Source: Neptuniibacter sp. CAU 1671
GTDB lineage: Bacteria > Pseudomonadota > Gammaproteobacteria > Pseudomonadales > Balneatricaceae
Direction: 5' to 3'
NCBI RefSeq assembly: GCF_029222905.1
Contig: NZ_JARHUE010000010.1
Coordinates: 1-59,510 of the forward strand
Length of the DNA: 59,510 nt
The notes under the pieces are model-generated. The model searched no databases. It was not told the DNA's origin and was given only the letters and a program-made list of their open reading frames with translations. Within the stretch, counting starts at the first letter, position 1; every line of letters starts with the position of its first letter. Shown in pieces: positions 28,037 through 38,621 of this stretch. Made by a program: the position numbers and the translations under genes.

Positions 28037-29453
28037 GGTCTGGATTGTCGACGATGACAGGTCAATTCGCTGGGTGTTGGAAAAAGCGTTGTTATCCGCT
28101 GGCGTTGATACTGAATCATTCGATAATGCTGATGCTGTAATCCGACGCCTGGATATGGACCGGCCTGATACCATCATCAGTGATATCCGGATGCCAGGCA
28201 CTGATGGTCTGGAACTGCTGGATTTCATACAGACCAACTGTCCACAGGTGCCGGTGATCATTATGACGGCGCATTCCGACCTTGATTCAGCCGTAGCGTC
28301 CTATCAGGGCGGCGGTTTTGAGTACCTGCCAAAACCCTTTGATGTGGATGATGCGGTGGGTTTGGTCAAGCGCGCACTGGCGCATGCGGTGGAGCAGCGC
28401 GGCAGTGATATTGAACAGTTGCCGGAGGATACTACTGAGATTATCGGCGAAGCGCCTGCGATGCAGGAAGTGTTCCGTGCGATTGGTCGACTTTCTCAAT
28501 CCAATATCACCGTACTGATCAACGGCGAATCCGGCACCGGTAAGGAGCTGGTGGCGCATGCGCTGCATAAACACAGCCCCCGCCGCGAGAAGCCGTTTAT
28601 CCCGCTGAACATGGCGGCGATTCCACATGATCTGATTGAGTCTGAGCTGTTTGGTCATGAAAAAGGCGCCTTTACCGGTGCGGCGGCGGCTCGCCGTGGT
28701 CGATTTGAACAGGCTGATGGCGGCACGCTGTTCCTTGATGAGATCGGCGATATGCCCGCGGATGCTCAGACCCGCTTGTTGCGTGTACTGGCTGACAGTG
28801 AGTTTTACCGCGTGGGTGGCCATACCCCGGTAAAAGTGGATGTGCGAATTATTGCCGCTACCCATCAGAACCTGGAAAAGCTGGTGGAGCAGGGTCGGTT
28901 CCGTGAGGACCTTTTCCACCGTTTGAACGTTATTCGTGTCCGTCTGCCAAAGCTGGCGGAACGGCGCGAAGATATTCCGCGACTGGCGCGATATTTCCTG
29001 AAAAAGTCCGGTGAAGAGTTAAATGTTGAACCTAAAATTCTGACCCCGGAAACCGAAGCGCATATCTGTAATCTGAGCTGGCCCGGTAACGTGCGTCAGC
29101 TGGAAAACACCTGTCGCTGGATTACCGTAATGGCAACCGGCCGCGAAGTATTGATTGAGGATCTGCCGCCGGAGTTGATGGAGCGCAGTCAGGAGCTGGC
29201 AGTGACCGGCAGTAACTGGGAACACAGTCTGCGTAACTGGGCTGATCAGCAGTTGAGTCTGGGGCAGCGTAGTCTGCTGGATGCAGCGGTTCCTGCTTTT
29301 GAGCGTATCATGATTGAAACCGCCCTGAAGCATACGGCGGGTCGTCGGCGTGATGCTGCAGAGTTGCTTGGTTGGGGCCGAAATACGCTGACGCGTAAGA
29401 TTAAAGAGTTGGGCATGGAAGACGGTAAGGGTGATGATGCGGATGATCTTTAA
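28020..29453 (+). CDS. glnG: Nitrogen regulation response regulator NtrC
   Basis: Sigma-54 enhancer-binding activator. 477 residues: receiver domain with WIVDDD start and phospho-acceptor Asp in [11 protein letters not shown] (~54), AAA+ domain with GESGTGKE, the sigma-54 contact loop GAFTGA, and [10 protein letters not shown], then a Fis-type helix-turn-helix ([19 protein letters not shown]). Would act on the sites at 25033, 25105 and 26804. Overlaps ntrB, so the two are coupled. Confidence 0.98.
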   Translation: MNLPGKVWIVDDDRSIRWVLEKALLSAGVDTESFDNADAVIRRLDMDRPDTIISDIRMPGTDGLELLDFIQTNCPQVPVIIMTAHSDLDSAVASYQGGGFEYLPKPFDVDDAVGLVKRALAHAVEQRGSDIEQLPEDTTEIIGEAPAMQEVFRAIGRLSQSNITVLINGESGTGKELVAHALHKHSPRREKPFIPLNMAAIPHDLIESELFGHEKGAFTGAAAARRGRFEQADGGTLFLDEIGDMPADAQTRLLRVLADSEFYRVGGHTPVKVDVRIIAATHQNLEKLVEQGRFREDLFHRLNVIRVRLPKLAERREDIPRLARYFLKKSGEELNVEPKILTPETEAHICNLSWPGNVRQLENTCRWITVMATGREVLIEDLPPELMERSQELAVTGSNWEHSLRNWADQQLSLGQRSLLDAAVPAFERIMIETALKHTAGRRRDAAELLGWGRNTLTRKIKELGMEDGKGDDADDL

Positions 29454-29477
29454 GTCTGCTTTTGTGTCTTAATCTTC

Positions 29478-29483
29478 TATAAT
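29478..29483 (+). promoter_or_regulatory. Possible -10 element (TATAAT) for trmL
   Basis: A perfect TATAAT lies 25 nt before the trmL ATG; the -35 region is weak. A start about 7 nt downstream would begin inside the terminator hairpin and free the GGGGA ribosome site. Confidence 0.4.
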
Positions 29484-29507
29484 CCCCGCCCTTGCGGGGA
29501 TTTTTTT
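29481..29507 (+). terminator. ntrC terminator abutting the trmL start codon
   Basis: AATCCCCGC / GCGGGGATT followed by seven T and directly by ATG of trmL. The 3' arm (GGGGA, 7 nt from the ATG) is also the only ribosome-binding sequence for trmL. Confidence 0.85.
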
Positions 29508-29981
29508 ATGTTGCATGTTGTGCTTTATCAGCCGGAGATTCCACCGAATACCGGCAATATTATTCGATTGTGTGCTAACACGGGCTTTCAGCTACATCTG
29601 ATTGAGCCGTTGGGTTTTGAGCTGGATGACAAACGCCTGCGCCGTGCCGGGTTGGATTATCATGAGTTTGCTGCAGTTAAGGTGCATCCTGATCTGCAGA
29701 GCTTTTACGAGACCTTGTCCGACGCTGCAAAAGTGTGGGCGCTGACCACGAAAGGGCATATCTGTCATTCTGAGGCAAAATTTTCCGAAGGGGATGTGTT
29801 GCTGCTTGGGCCGGAAACGCGTGGCTTGCCACTGGAGGTGAGAGAGGCATTGCCGAACGAGCAGTGGCTGCGGTTGCCAATGTGTCCTGATAGTCGCAGT
29901 CTTAACCTTTCCAATGCCTGCGCAGTGGTGGTGTATGAGGCCTGGCGACAGCTGGGTTATCCCGGGGCGGTTAACAGTTGA
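29508..29981 (+). CDS. trmL: tRNA (cytidine(34)-2'-O)-methyltransferase
   Basis: SPOUT-fold enzyme that methylates the wobble ribose of tRNA-Leu isoacceptors using SAM. 157 residues. Starts [22 protein letters not shown], with the knot motifs [11 protein letters not shown] and [24 protein letters not shown] at the C-terminus. Its start codon follows a terminator T run without a gap. Confidence 0.96.
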   Translation: MLHVVLYQPEIPPNTGNIIRLCANTGFQLHLIEPLGFELDDKRLRRAGLDYHEFAAVKVHPDLQSFYETLSDAAKVWALTTKGHICHSEAKFSEGDVLLLGPETRGLPLEVREALPNEQWLRLPMCPDSRSLNLSNACAVVVYEAWRQLGYPGAVNS

Positions 29982-29984
29982 AAT

Positions 29985-30012
29985 AAAAAACGGAGCCTCG
30001 GCTCCGTTTTTT
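29985..30012. terminator. Bidirectional terminator between trmL and secB
   Basis: AAAAAACGGAGC / GCTCCGTTTTTT, an A/T-flanked GC stem that can end both the rightward trmL and the leftward secB transcripts. Confidence 0.92.
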
Positions 30013-30023
30013 GTGTGTCAGTC

Positions 30024-30530
30024 TTAGTGCTTTGCTTCAGCTTCAGCTTCAGCTTCAGCGGCTGCCTGCTGGCTGGCCTGACGTTGCGCCATCTGCTGCG
30101 CGTACATGGCGTCAAAGTTGACTGGCTGCAGCATCAATGCCGGGAAGCTGGCTTTGGTGACCATGCTGTCAACGGTTTCGCGCGCGTACGGGAACAGCAG
30201 GTTTGGACAGAATGCACCCAGGGTGTGGTGCAGTTCAGCTTCGCCCAGGCCGCTGATAGTGAAAATACCCGCCTGCTGCAGTTCAACCAGGTAAGCGGTT
30301 TCTTCTTCCAGTTTTACTGTGATGGTCAGCGTCAGGACAACTTCATACACGTTTTCGCCAATGCGACGGGATGCGTTGTTCAGCTCCAGGTTTACTTCGG
30401 GCTTCCAGCCTTTGGTAAAGATGCCCGGCATATTTGGTGCTTCAAATGAGGCGTCTTTGATGTACAGGCGCTGTACGGCAAATTGAGGTCCCGCAGCCTG
30501 CTGGCCTGCAGTTTGATTTTCTTCAGACAT
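30024..30530 (-). CDS. secB: Protein-export chaperone SecB
   Basis: Tetrameric cytoplasmic chaperone that delivers preproteins to SecA. 168 residues: [54 protein letters not shown] and [17 protein letters not shown] are family hallmarks. The C-terminal tail is an Ala-Glu run (AEAEAEAKH) encoded by a hexanucleotide repeat, unlike the usual tail. Operon order rhodanese-grxC-secB is common in gammaproteobacteria. Confidence 0.97.
   Translation of the reverse strand: MSEENQTAGQQAAGPQFAVQRLYIKDASFEAPNMPGIFTKGWKPEVNLELNNASRRIGENVYEVVLTLTITVKLEEETAYLVELQQAGIFTISGLGEAELHHTLGAFCPNLLFPYARETVDSMVTKASFPALMLQPVNFDAMYAQQMAQRQASQQAAAEAEAEAEAKH
30034..30057 (-). repeat. secB: Hexanucleotide repeat (GCTTCA x4) in secB
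   Basis: Four perfect GCTTCA units encode alternating Glu-Ala in the SecB tail. Gain or loss of a unit would change the tail in frame by two residues. Confidence 0.85.
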
Positions 30531-30539
30531 ATCTAATCC

Positions 30540-30815
30540 TTATTGTTCTGTGGTCGGGGTGAGGCCCAGCAAGGGATCCAGCGCTTGGGTCCTTTCCAGA
30601 TGAAACAGGTCATCGCAGCCGCCGACATGGGTATCGCCGATAAAAATTTGAGGTACAGTCCGGCGCTGGCTGCGCTCAGTCATCTCTTGTCGTTTAGCCG
30701 GGTCGCTATCCACTTTTATTTCTGTGTAAGCGACCTGCTTATGTTCCAGCAGCATCTTGGCACGGATACAAAAGGGGCACCAGGCCGTGGTGTAGATCAC
30801 AACATTCGGTTGCAT
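30540..30815 (-). CDS. grxC: Glutaredoxin 3
   Basis: Small glutathione-dependent disulfide reductase. From ATG 30815 it has 91 residues with active site TTAWCPFCIRA, cis-Pro TVPQIFIGD and GGCDDL, the GrxC set. Its ATG shares one base with the stop of the rhodanese gene (TAATG), implying coupling. An upstream in-frame extension to 30848 lies inside the rhodanese gene and is not needed. Confidence 0.95.
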   Translation of the reverse strand: MQPNVVIYTTAWCPFCIRAKMLLEHKQVAYTEIKVDSDPAKRQEMTERSQRRTVPQIFIGDTHVGGCDDLFHLERTQALDPLLGLTPTTEQ

Positions 30816-31225
30816 TATTTCACCACTGGCAGGCTTTGGCCTTTCCATTCTGTCATGCCGCCTGACAGGCGCACGGCATTAAAACCTGCATCTTTGAGCT
30901 TTTTCGTCGCAGCTGAGGCGGACTGTCCCAGGTTGCACACAACAACAATGGGGTGTTGTTTGTGTTTTTCAAGTTCACCTATCCGGCGATCCAGATCAGC
31001 CAGGGGGATGTTGATTGCATTTGTAATGTGTCCTGCGGCCCACTCTTTTTTGGCGCGGATATCGAGAACGACAGCATCTTCCTTGTTGATCATCTGGGTA
31101 GCGATAGACGGACTGACTGATTTGCCTGATTTTCGGCTTTCAGTCATCAGCAGCATGATCAGGGTGAACACCCAGGCTGCGATCAATAGATAATGATTAC
31201 TAATAAATTCAAGTAGTTGATCCAT
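30815..31225 (-). CDS. Membrane-anchored rhodanese-like protein (YibN type)
   Basis: 136 residues from ATG 31225 (GGA 6-7 nt upstream). One N-terminal membrane helix (LLIAAWVFTLIMLLM), then a rhodanese domain with VLDIRAKKEWAAGHITNAIN and the active-site Cys loop VVCNLGQSA. Likely sulfurtransferase or sulfur carrier at the inner membrane; E. coli YibN also precedes grxC-secB. Substrate unknown. Confidence 0.9.
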   Translation of the reverse strand: MDQLLEFISNHYLLIAAWVFTLIMLLMTESRKSGKSVSPSIATQMINKEDAVVLDIRAKKEWAAGHITNAINIPLADLDRRIGELEKHKQHPIVVVCNLGQSASAATKKLKDAGFNAVRLSGGMTEWKGQSLPVVK

Positions 31226-31390
31226 TGTATTTCCAAGCATCGCACGTGACGGTTAGTGTGAGGCGGTAAGTATACAATGCGAACCACAGTGGCATAAGGG
31301 GTAAACTTCAATTGCGGTTTCGGTCGGCCATAGCGCAGGTTAGCGTTGAGGCTGGAATCGCAGTAAAATTGGCGTTTTCCCCAGTTTAAA

Positions 31391-32965
31391 ATGAGTCTTT
31401 TGCCCGATATGACTGCACAACGTGCTCCTAAAGCCCTGATCATCCTTGATGGATATGGTGTTGAACAGACTGAGTCCTCTGCTATTGCTGCCGCATATAC
31501 GCCGGTATGGGACAGCCTGCTGAGCAGCTATCCAAATGCCCGCATTAAAACTTCAGGTCTTGCTGTAGGCCTGCCTGAAGGGCAGATGGGCAATTCAGAA
31601 GTGGGGCACATGAACATTGGTGCCGGTCGTATTGTGTATCAGAACTTTACCCGCATTTCGAAAGCAATCACTGACGGTGATTTCTTTAGTAATCCAGCTC
31701 TGGTCAAAGTAATGGATCAGGCGATTGCGACCAATAAGGCGGTACACATTATGGGGTTGCTTTCACCGGGTGGCGTTCACAGTCATGAAGAGCATATTTT
31801 CAGTCTGATGAAAATGGCAGCACAGCGTGGGGCCAAACAAGTCTATCTGCATGCGATTCTTGATGGTCGGGATATGCCACCACGCTCTGCGGAACCCTCT
31901 TTGCAAGCGGCGCAGGCGGTGTGTGATGAGCTGGGCGTTGCTCAACTGGCTACGGTGTGTGGCCGTTATTTTGCGATGGATCGCGATAAGCGCTGGGACC
32001 GAATTGAAAAAGCGTTCAATGCCATGGCATTGGGTGAAGCGGCCTGTCAGGCACAGAGTGGCCTGGATGCATTGTCGGCGGCTTATGAGCGGAACGAAAA
32101 TGATGAGTTTGTGGCACCTACGGTGCTGGTATCAGCCGATGGCCAGCCGGTGGCAACCATCAATGATGGCGATGCCATGATCTGTGCCAACTTCCGTCCA
32201 GACCGCGCTCGTGAAATTACCTATGCCTTTACTGAAGGCGAAACGTTCACCGGTTTTGAGCGTCGCAAACGCCCTCAGCTGTGTGGTTATGTGATGCTGA
32301 CCCAGTACGCTGCCGATATTCAGGCTGATTGTGCCTATCCGCCGCAGGCAATTCACAATGATTTGGGTGAATACCTGTCAGGGCTGGGGAAAACACAATT
32401 ACGTATCTCTGAAACTGAAAAGTATGCTCATGTGACCTTCTTCTTTAACGGTGGCCAGGAAGAGGTTTACCCCGGTGAAGAGCGGATTCTGGTGCCCTCT
32501 CCGGATGTGGCCACTTATGACCTCAAGCCTGAAATGAGTGCACCTGAGGTAACCGCAAAACTGGTTGAGGCAATTAAGAGTGGCAAGTTTGACCTGATTG
32601 TCTGTAACTTTGCCAACGGCGATATGGTGGGTCATACCGGCAAATTTGATGCCGCGGTGAAAGCCTGCGAAGTGATTGATGAGAGTCTGGCACAGGTATT
32701 GGCCGCGATGGCGGAAGTGGGTGGTGAGACACTGATCACAGCCGACCATGGCAACGTTGAACTGATGGTCAACCCAAAAACCGGTCAGCCACACACGGCT
32801 CACACCAACTGGCCGGTAGCGTTGATCTATGCGGGCCCTCGTCAGGACAGCATCCAGCTGGCTGACGGTGCGCTGTGTGACCTGGCGCCGACCCTGCTGG
32901 CGCTGATGGACCTGCCGCCGCCAGATGAAATGACAGGTCAGTCCCTGGTGCAGTTCAAGCACTGA
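31391..32965 (+). CDS. gpmI: Phosphoglycerate mutase, cofactor-independent
   Basis: Interconverts 3- and 2-phosphoglycerate using two manganese ions. 524 residues. [10 protein letters not shown] at the start, the catalytic Ser in [35 protein letters not shown] and the C-terminal [10 protein letters not shown] metal site are present. Start ATG 31391; ATG 31409 is an alternative, and neither has a strong ribosome site. Heads gpmI-envC-ctpA-deacetylase. Confidence 0.96.
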   Translation: MSLLPDMTAQRAPKALIILDGYGVEQTESSAIAAAYTPVWDSLLSSYPNARIKTSGLAVGLPEGQMGNSEVGHMNIGAGRIVYQNFTRISKAITDGDFFSNPALVKVMDQAIATNKAVHIMGLLSPGGVHSHEEHIFSLMKMAAQRGAKQVYLHAILDGRDMPPRSAEPSLQAAQAVCDELGVAQLATVCGRYFAMDRDKRWDRIEKAFNAMALGEAACQAQSGLDALSAAYERNENDEFVAPTVLVSADGQPVATINDGDAMICANFRPDRAREITYAFTEGETFTGFERRKRPQLCGYVMLTQYAADIQADCAYPPQAIHNDLGEYLSGLGKTQLRISETEKYAHVTFFFNGGQEEVYPGEERILVPSPDVATYDLKPEMSAPEVTAKLVEAIKSGKFDLIVCNFANGDMVGHTGKFDAAVKACEVIDESLAQVLAAMAEVGGETLITADHGNVELMVNPKTGQPHTAHTNWPVALIYAGPRQDSIQLADGALCDLAPTLLALMDLPPPDEMTGQSLVQFKH

Positions 32966-32985
32966 TTGGCAGGGCTGTTCACAGC

Positions 32986-34131
32986 ATGGCGGTGAACAAG
33001 GCGACTCTACTTTTGGGGCTCATGCTGTTGCTGGCCCCACTCGTCTCTATTTCGGCCACGGATAAGGCCGCCACTCAAAAGCAGATCAAACAGCTCCAGT
33101 CCCGCATTGAAAAGCTGACGGAAAAACTCCGGGCTCAGGAAGGTGACTCCAAATCGGTTACGGCTGCGTTGAAAAAAACGGAGCAGGAAGCCGGTCAGGT
33201 TGCCCGTGAGATCCGACAGTTGGATCAGCAGTTAGCCAGCTTAGGGGGTGAGGAAACTGATCTGGAGGGGAAAAAGGCGCGTATCCTGGAAGATCTGAAG
33301 CAGCGGGCTATACGGCTCGAGCAGCAGATAAAAGTGCGTTATTCAGCAGGCAAGCAACCGCGGCTGGAGATGCTCCTGAATCAGCAGGACCCAGAAGCGC
33401 TGGACCGCATGCTGCGCTATCACGATGCTTTAAGTCAGACCCTGGCGAACGATATTCGTGCCTTCCGGACGCAACTGGAAGCGTTACAAACCACCGATAG
33501 CCGTCTTGCTGAAACCCGGCAGGCAATTCTCGACAGGCAGGCCAGCCTGCAGCAGGAACTGGACCGGCTGCAGCAGTTGCGCCAACAGCGGCAGACAGAT
33601 CTGGCTGCGCTGAAAAAAGCGCTGCAACAGGGTGGCGGTGAACTCAAACAGCTGAAGCTGGATCAAACCCGTTTGCAGGCTGTCCTGAAAGAGATTGAGG
33701 CCAGTTTCAATGTCGCTACGCTGGTGGCGGATGATACCCCCTTCAAGACGCGTAAGGGACGTCTCGCCTGGCCGGTTAAAGGCCGGATCGGTCGGGATTT
33801 TGGTAGCATGCAAAACAATATCAGTTATGATGGAATCTGGATTCAGGGCGATGCCGGACAGACTGTAAGTGCGGTTCATCACGGTCGCGTGGTGTTTTCT
33901 GACTGGTTACGTGGCTATGGTCTGGTGACAATTCTGGATCATGGCAACGGCTACATGACCCTCTACGGATACAATCAGACGTTGTTGCGAGAAGCCGGTG
34001 ACTGGGTTGCTGCAGGCGATGCCATCGCTACGGTGGGTGACAGCGGCGGGCGCCAGGAAACAGGGCTGTATTTTGCGGTCAGATACAAGGGAGAGCCACA
34101 GAATCCCTCGGGGTGGCTAAGCCGGCGTTAG
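32986..34131 (+). CDS. envC: Murein hydrolase activator EnvC family protein
   Basis: 381 residues: signal peptide, a long coiled coil (~25-245, Gln/Leu/Glu-rich heptads) and a C-terminal LytM (M23) domain (~260-380). The LytM domain has GIWIQGDAGQTVSAVHHGRVVFSDW but lacks the full HxGxD/HxH zinc set, as in EnvC, which activates AmiA/AmiB at the septum instead of cutting peptidoglycan. It sits 20 nt after gpmI and before ctpA. Confidence 0.92.
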   Translation: MAVNKATLLLGLMLLLAPLVSISATDKAATQKQIKQLQSRIEKLTEKLRAQEGDSKSVTAALKKTEQEAGQVAREIRQLDQQLASLGGEETDLEGKKARILEDLKQRAIRLEQQIKVRYSAGKQPRLEMLLNQQDPEALDRMLRYHDALSQTLANDIRAFRTQLEALQTTDSRLAETRQAILDRQASLQQELDRLQQLRQQRQTDLAALKKALQQGGGELKQLKLDQTRLQAVLKEIEASFNVATLVADDTPFKTRKGRLAWPVKGRIGRDFGSMQNNISYDGIWIQGDAGQTVSAVHHGRVVFSDWLRGYGLVTILDHGNGYMTLYGYNQTLLREAGDWVAAGDAIATVGDSGGRQETGLYFAVRYKGEPQNPSGWLSRR

Positions 34132-34162
34132 GCCGGAAGATGAGAACAATAAGGAACAGATT

Positions 34163-35464
34163 ATGAGTATGACGGTTAAATGGTCCGAACTGATCGGTGC
34201 GCTGGGGTTATGTCTGGCACTGGGGGTGACCGCGTCTGTTCCTGTTCAGGCTGCTGAGGCGGAGACCTCTGCAGCGCAGGAAAATCAGTTGCCCCTCGAA
34301 GAGCTGAGACTGTTTACCGAAGTTTTTCAGCGCATCAAATCGGCCTATGTCGAACCGGTCAGTGATGCCAAACTGCTGGAAGATGCCCTGCGGGGAATGC
34401 TGGCAGGGCTTGATCCACACTCCACTTACCTGGTTGAAGACGAGTTTGCCAATCTGCAGGAACATACCAGTGGTGAGTTTGGTGGGCTGGGGATTGAAGT
34501 GGGTATGGAAGATGGTTTTGTGCGTGTTATCGCCCCCATTGACGATACCCCGGCGCAGCGTGCCGGTGTCAAAGCAGGGGATCTGATTACCAAACTGGGT
34601 GATCGTGCCGTTCAGGGTATGGATCTCAATGAAGCGATTGGGCTGATGCGTGGTAAGCCGGGCACTACATTGCTGCTGACCATTATCCGTGAAGGGGAAG
34701 AAAAACCCCTGGAGATTGAAGTGGAGCGCGCGGTAATTCAGGTCGCCAGCGTAAAAAGTCGTTTGCTGGATAACGACTACGGTTACCTGCGGATTACCCA
34801 GTTCCAGGTCGATACCGGCAAAGAGTTGAATCGTCAGCTGGAGAAACTCAAAGCAGAAGCGCAGCTGAAAGGTCTGATACTTGATCTGCGTAACAACCCG
34901 GGCGGAGTGTTGCAGGCTGCTGTAGAGGTCAGTGATGCTTTCCTGTCAGAGGGACTGATTGTTTACACCGAAGGACGACTGGAAGAAGCGAAACACGAAT
35001 TTCGTGCGACGCCCACTACCACGATCGATAATATTCCGGTGGTGGTGTTGATAAATGGCGGTTCTGCGTCTGCCTCTGAAATTGTGGCGGGTGCCCTGCA
35101 GGATCAGAAACGCGCAGTCATTATGGGGCAGGACAGTTTTGGTAAAGGTTCGGTTCAAACTATTCTGCCGCTGAGTGAAGATCGTGCTCTGAAGCTGACT
35201 ACTGCGCGGTATTTCACGCCAAGTGGTCGTTCGATTCAGGCCCAGGGCATTGTGCCGGATATTCGGGTAGAAGATGCAGAACTCAAATTAAGGGAAGAGC
35301 AACCTGAATTCATCAAGGAGCGTGAATTGAGCGGGCACCTTGAAAATGGCTCTTCCATCCCGCAAAAACAAGCTAATAAAGACAGCAAAGCGTTGGCCAG
35401 CAAAGATTACCTGCTTTATGAAGCGCTTGGTTTGCTGAAGGCTCTGGTCATTATCCAGCGATGA
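34163..35464 (+). CDS. ctpA: Carboxyl-terminal processing protease, S41 family
   Basis: 433 residues. Signal peptide (~1-30, VQAAEA), PDZ domain (~105-190: GGLGIEVGMEDG, AQRAGVKAGDLI), and the S41 catalytic core with GGSASASEIVAGAL (Ser in 301-305) and Lys328 in QDSFGKGSVQT. Periplasmic protease; in Pseudomonas CtpA acts with LbcA on peptidoglycan cross-link hydrolases, which fits the neighbouring envC. Stop overlaps the next start (ATGA-type). Confidence 0.95.
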   Translation: MSMTVKWSELIGALGLCLALGVTASVPVQAAEAETSAAQENQLPLEELRLFTEVFQRIKSAYVEPVSDAKLLEDALRGMLAGLDPHSTYLVEDEFANLQEHTSGEFGGLGIEVGMEDGFVRVIAPIDDTPAQRAGVKAGDLITKLGDRAVQGMDLNEAIGLMRGKPGTTLLLTIIREGEEKPLEIEVERAVIQVASVKSRLLDNDYGYLRITQFQVDTGKELNRQLEKLKAEAQLKGLILDLRNNPGGVLQAAVEVSDAFLSEGLIVYTEGRLEEAKHEFRATPTTTIDNIPVVVLINGGSASASEIVAGALQDQKRAVIMGQDSFGKGSVQTILPLSEDRALKLTTARYFTPSGRSIQAQGIVPDIRVEDAELKLREEQPEFIKERELSGHLENGSSIPQKQANKDSKALASKDYLLYEALGLLKALVIIQR

Positions 35465-36282
35465 ATTCAGTGAAAGCAGGCACAAAAAAATTGTGCCTGC
35501 TGCTTTTTGCCCTGCTGTTACCCTGGCAGATAAGTGCTGCCGAGGTTTCCTCACCCAAACTTGCCATCGTGATTGATGACCTTGGCGACAACCTTAAGCT
35601 TGGACAACGCGCTGTTGATCTGCCAGGCCCGGTGACGCTGGCATTCCTGCCACATAGAACCTTTACCAAACGACTGGCAGAACGCGCGCATGGCTTGCAG
35701 CGTGAAATCCTGCTGCATCAACCGATGGAAAATTCACATGACCGCTGGCTAGGCAAGGGTGGTTTGCTGGTTGAAATGCCGACTGATACCAAACGATCCG
35801 TACTTCTGAATTCACTGGCTTCTGTGCCCCATGTGGTCGGTATTAATAATCACACAGGCAGTGTCATGACGACTGATATGGCCAGTATGGCCGATGTTAT
35901 GTCGGTGTTGATCGAGCAAGATCTATTTTTCATCGACAGTTTTACCAACCCTGAATCGGTTGCCTGGCAGGTGGCCCATTATGCCGGTGTACCGTTCCTG
36001 ATTCGGGATGTTTTTCTCGATAACGAAGTGGACACTCAGGATCTGCAGCAGCAATACGCGCTGGCACTGAATACAGCACGCTCACAGGGTTTTGCTGTTT
36101 TGATTGGTCATCCCTATCCGGAAACCCTCGATTTTCTGGAGGAAAACATTCCTCGCTTATCAGCTCAGGGGATTGAACTGGTCCCGGCCTCCCGCCTGTT
36201 GGTTATACCGGATCGAATTCCGCAGCGTCTGAAGGATCTATTCTGTCAGCCCCAGGGTCGGGTTAACTGCGCTGAGCATTAA
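35461..36282 (+). CDS. Divergent polysaccharide deacetylase family protein
   Basis: 273 residues with a signal peptide (LLLFALLLPWQISA). The domain starts LAIVIDDLGDNLKLGQRAVDLPGPVTLAFLPHR and contains HQPMEN and NNHTGSVMT, the pattern of the YibQ-type divergent polysaccharide deacetylases (Pfam DUF610), always found after envC and ctpA. Enzyme activity unproven for the family. The 3' end overlaps the convergent TauE gene by 45 bases. Confidence 0.92.
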   Translation: MNSVKAGTKKLCLLLFALLLPWQISAAEVSSPKLAIVIDDLGDNLKLGQRAVDLPGPVTLAFLPHRTFTKRLAERAHGLQREILLHQPMENSHDRWLGKGGLLVEMPTDTKRSVLLNSLASVPHVVGINNHTGSVMTTDMASMADVMSVLIEQDLFFIDSFTNPESVAWQVAHYAGVPFLIRDVFLDNEVDTQDLQQQYALALNTARSQGFAVLIGHPYPETLDFLEENIPRLSAQGIELVPASRLLVIPDRIPQRLKDLFCQPQGRVNCAEH

Positions 36283-37044
36283 GACCCCGTCATAGATCAG
36301 TTTGCAGCCCACCAGAATGGTCAGAGTTTCGAATGCTCTTTTCACCAGTCCATTGCCGCGACTGATGGCAATATGTGCACCCAAATACGCACCGGCAATA
36401 GCGCCCAGAATCAACACGGGCAGCCAGTCCCAGCGCGGTGCCTGCTGCAGGCCCACGGTGATGGCGCCGGTGCTGTTCCAGAACAGGCCGACAAGGATCA
36501 GTACATAGGTGACAGCAGTTTTGTAGTCCAGGCCAAACCAGCGTACCAGCCAGAGGGTGACAAACAAGCCGGTGCCTGAGGTCAGTGAGCCATTCAGGGT
36601 GCCGATAAAAAACAGGCCAAGCCCACCAATGATCATGCCATTGAGGTCACGGTGTTTGGGGGCATGCTCCATCCCCAGCGTTTTTTTAAAGACAGAGTAG
36701 AGCCCGAGTCCGCCGGTCAGCACCCCGAGGGAAAAAACGGTCCAGCCTTCCGGAATATCCAGTATCAGGTCGGCGCCCAGAATGACACCGGGCAGACCGG
36801 TCAGCAGAATAAAGCTGCAAAACCGCCAGTCCAGTTTGCCTTCTTTCATATGCCTGAGCGTTGCACCGACACCAAGCGCAACGCTGGCAATTTTGTGGGT
36901 AGCGAGGGCCATGCTGAAGTTCAGCCCAAGAAACAGCAGTACAGGCAACTGCAGCAGCCCTGCACCCCCGCCGGCCATGGCCGAGAGGCCGTTGGCGACC
37001 AGCGAGAGTAGCAGCAGGCTGAGCTGTTCGAGTAACAGGTCCAT
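36238..37044 (-). CDS. TauE/SafE family membrane permease
   Basis: 268 residues with about seven to eight membrane helices. The two half repeats begin with GLSAMAGGGAGLLQLPVLLF and with GGLGLFFIGTLNGSLTSGTG, the glycine-rich pattern of TauE/SafE (DUF81) anion exporters for sulfite, sulfoacetate or related organic anions. Substrate not inferable. Follows slmA on the same strand with an 18-nt gap. Confidence 0.9.
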   Translation of the reverse strand: MDLLLEQLSLLLLSLVANGLSAMAGGGAGLLQLPVLLFLGLNFSMALATHKIASVALGVGATLRHMKEGKLDWRFCSFILLTGLPGVILGADLILDIPEGWTVFSLGVLTGGLGLYSVFKKTLGMEHAPKHRDLNGMIIGGLGLFFIGTLNGSLTSGTGLFVTLWLVRWFGLDYKTAVTYVLILVGLFWNSTGAITVGLQQAPRWDWLPVLILGAIAGAYLGAHIAISRGNGLVKRAFETLTILVGCKLIYDGVLMLSAVNPTLGLTE

Positions 37045-37062
37045 GTTCAGACTAGGACCGGC

Positions 37063-37656
37063 TTAAACAGGCCGGAAGGTGCCTTCAGCCAGACGGGTCC
37101 ATTGGTCAGTCCATAATTCTGTAGGGCGACGACGAAACTCGCTGCGCACAAACTGGCGAATCCGTCCTTCAATGGCTGCCATATAGAGATTGGCTGTGGT
37201 GCCAGCAGGGCTGTGTGTGCGCAGACCGTCGCGTTGTTCCGCTTCACGCAGAATCTGCTTCAACTGGGTTTCCAGGCGCTCGAAAAACTGATTAATACGC
37301 TGGCGTAAGCGATCTGTTTCGCCGGTCAGTGCTTCGCCGGTCAGCAGGCGCGCCATACCGGGATTACGCTCGACAAAGGTCAGAACCAGGGTGAGGATCT
37401 GCTCACACTGGCGAACCCCGTTGGTTTCATTTTGCAGAATCGTGCTGACGCGGGTGAACACGGTATCTTCAATAAAGCCGATCAGTCCCTCAAACATCCG
37501 CGCTTTGCTGGGGAAATGGCGATACAGGGCCGCCTCCGAAACGCCGACCGTCTTGGCCAGCGCGGCGGTGGTGATACGCTGACCGGCGTTTTCCTCAAGC
37601 ATTTCAGCCAGTGCCTGCAGGATCTGATCACGTCGGCTGATTTTTGCTTCACTCAT
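37063..37656 (-). CDS. slmA: Nucleoid occlusion factor SlmA
   Basis: TetR-family protein that binds chromosomal sites and disrupts FtsZ polymers over the nucleoid. 197 residues. N-terminal helix-turn-helix ITTAALAKTVGVSEAALYRHFPSKARMFEGLI is the SlmA form, followed by FERNP/GEALTGE-type helices (VERNPGMARLLTGEALTGE). Located 9 nt after argB, like slmA near argB/dut/coaBC in other gammaproteobacteria. Confidence 0.94.
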   Translation of the reverse strand: MSEAKISRRDQILQALAEMLEENAGQRITTAALAKTVGVSEAALYRHFPSKARMFEGLIGFIEDTVFTRVSTILQNETNGVRQCEQILTLVLTFVERNPGMARLLTGEALTGETDRLRQRINQFFERLETQLKQILREAEQRDGLRTHSPAGTTANLYMAAIEGRIRQFVRSEFRRRPTELWTDQWTRLAEGTFRPV

Positions 37657-37665
37657 GCGAAATCC

Positions 37666-38574
<909 letters not shown>

Positions 38575-38621
38575 TTATTGATCGTTCAATTGCCCCCGGT
38601 CTGAGAGGGCATGATTCAGTA

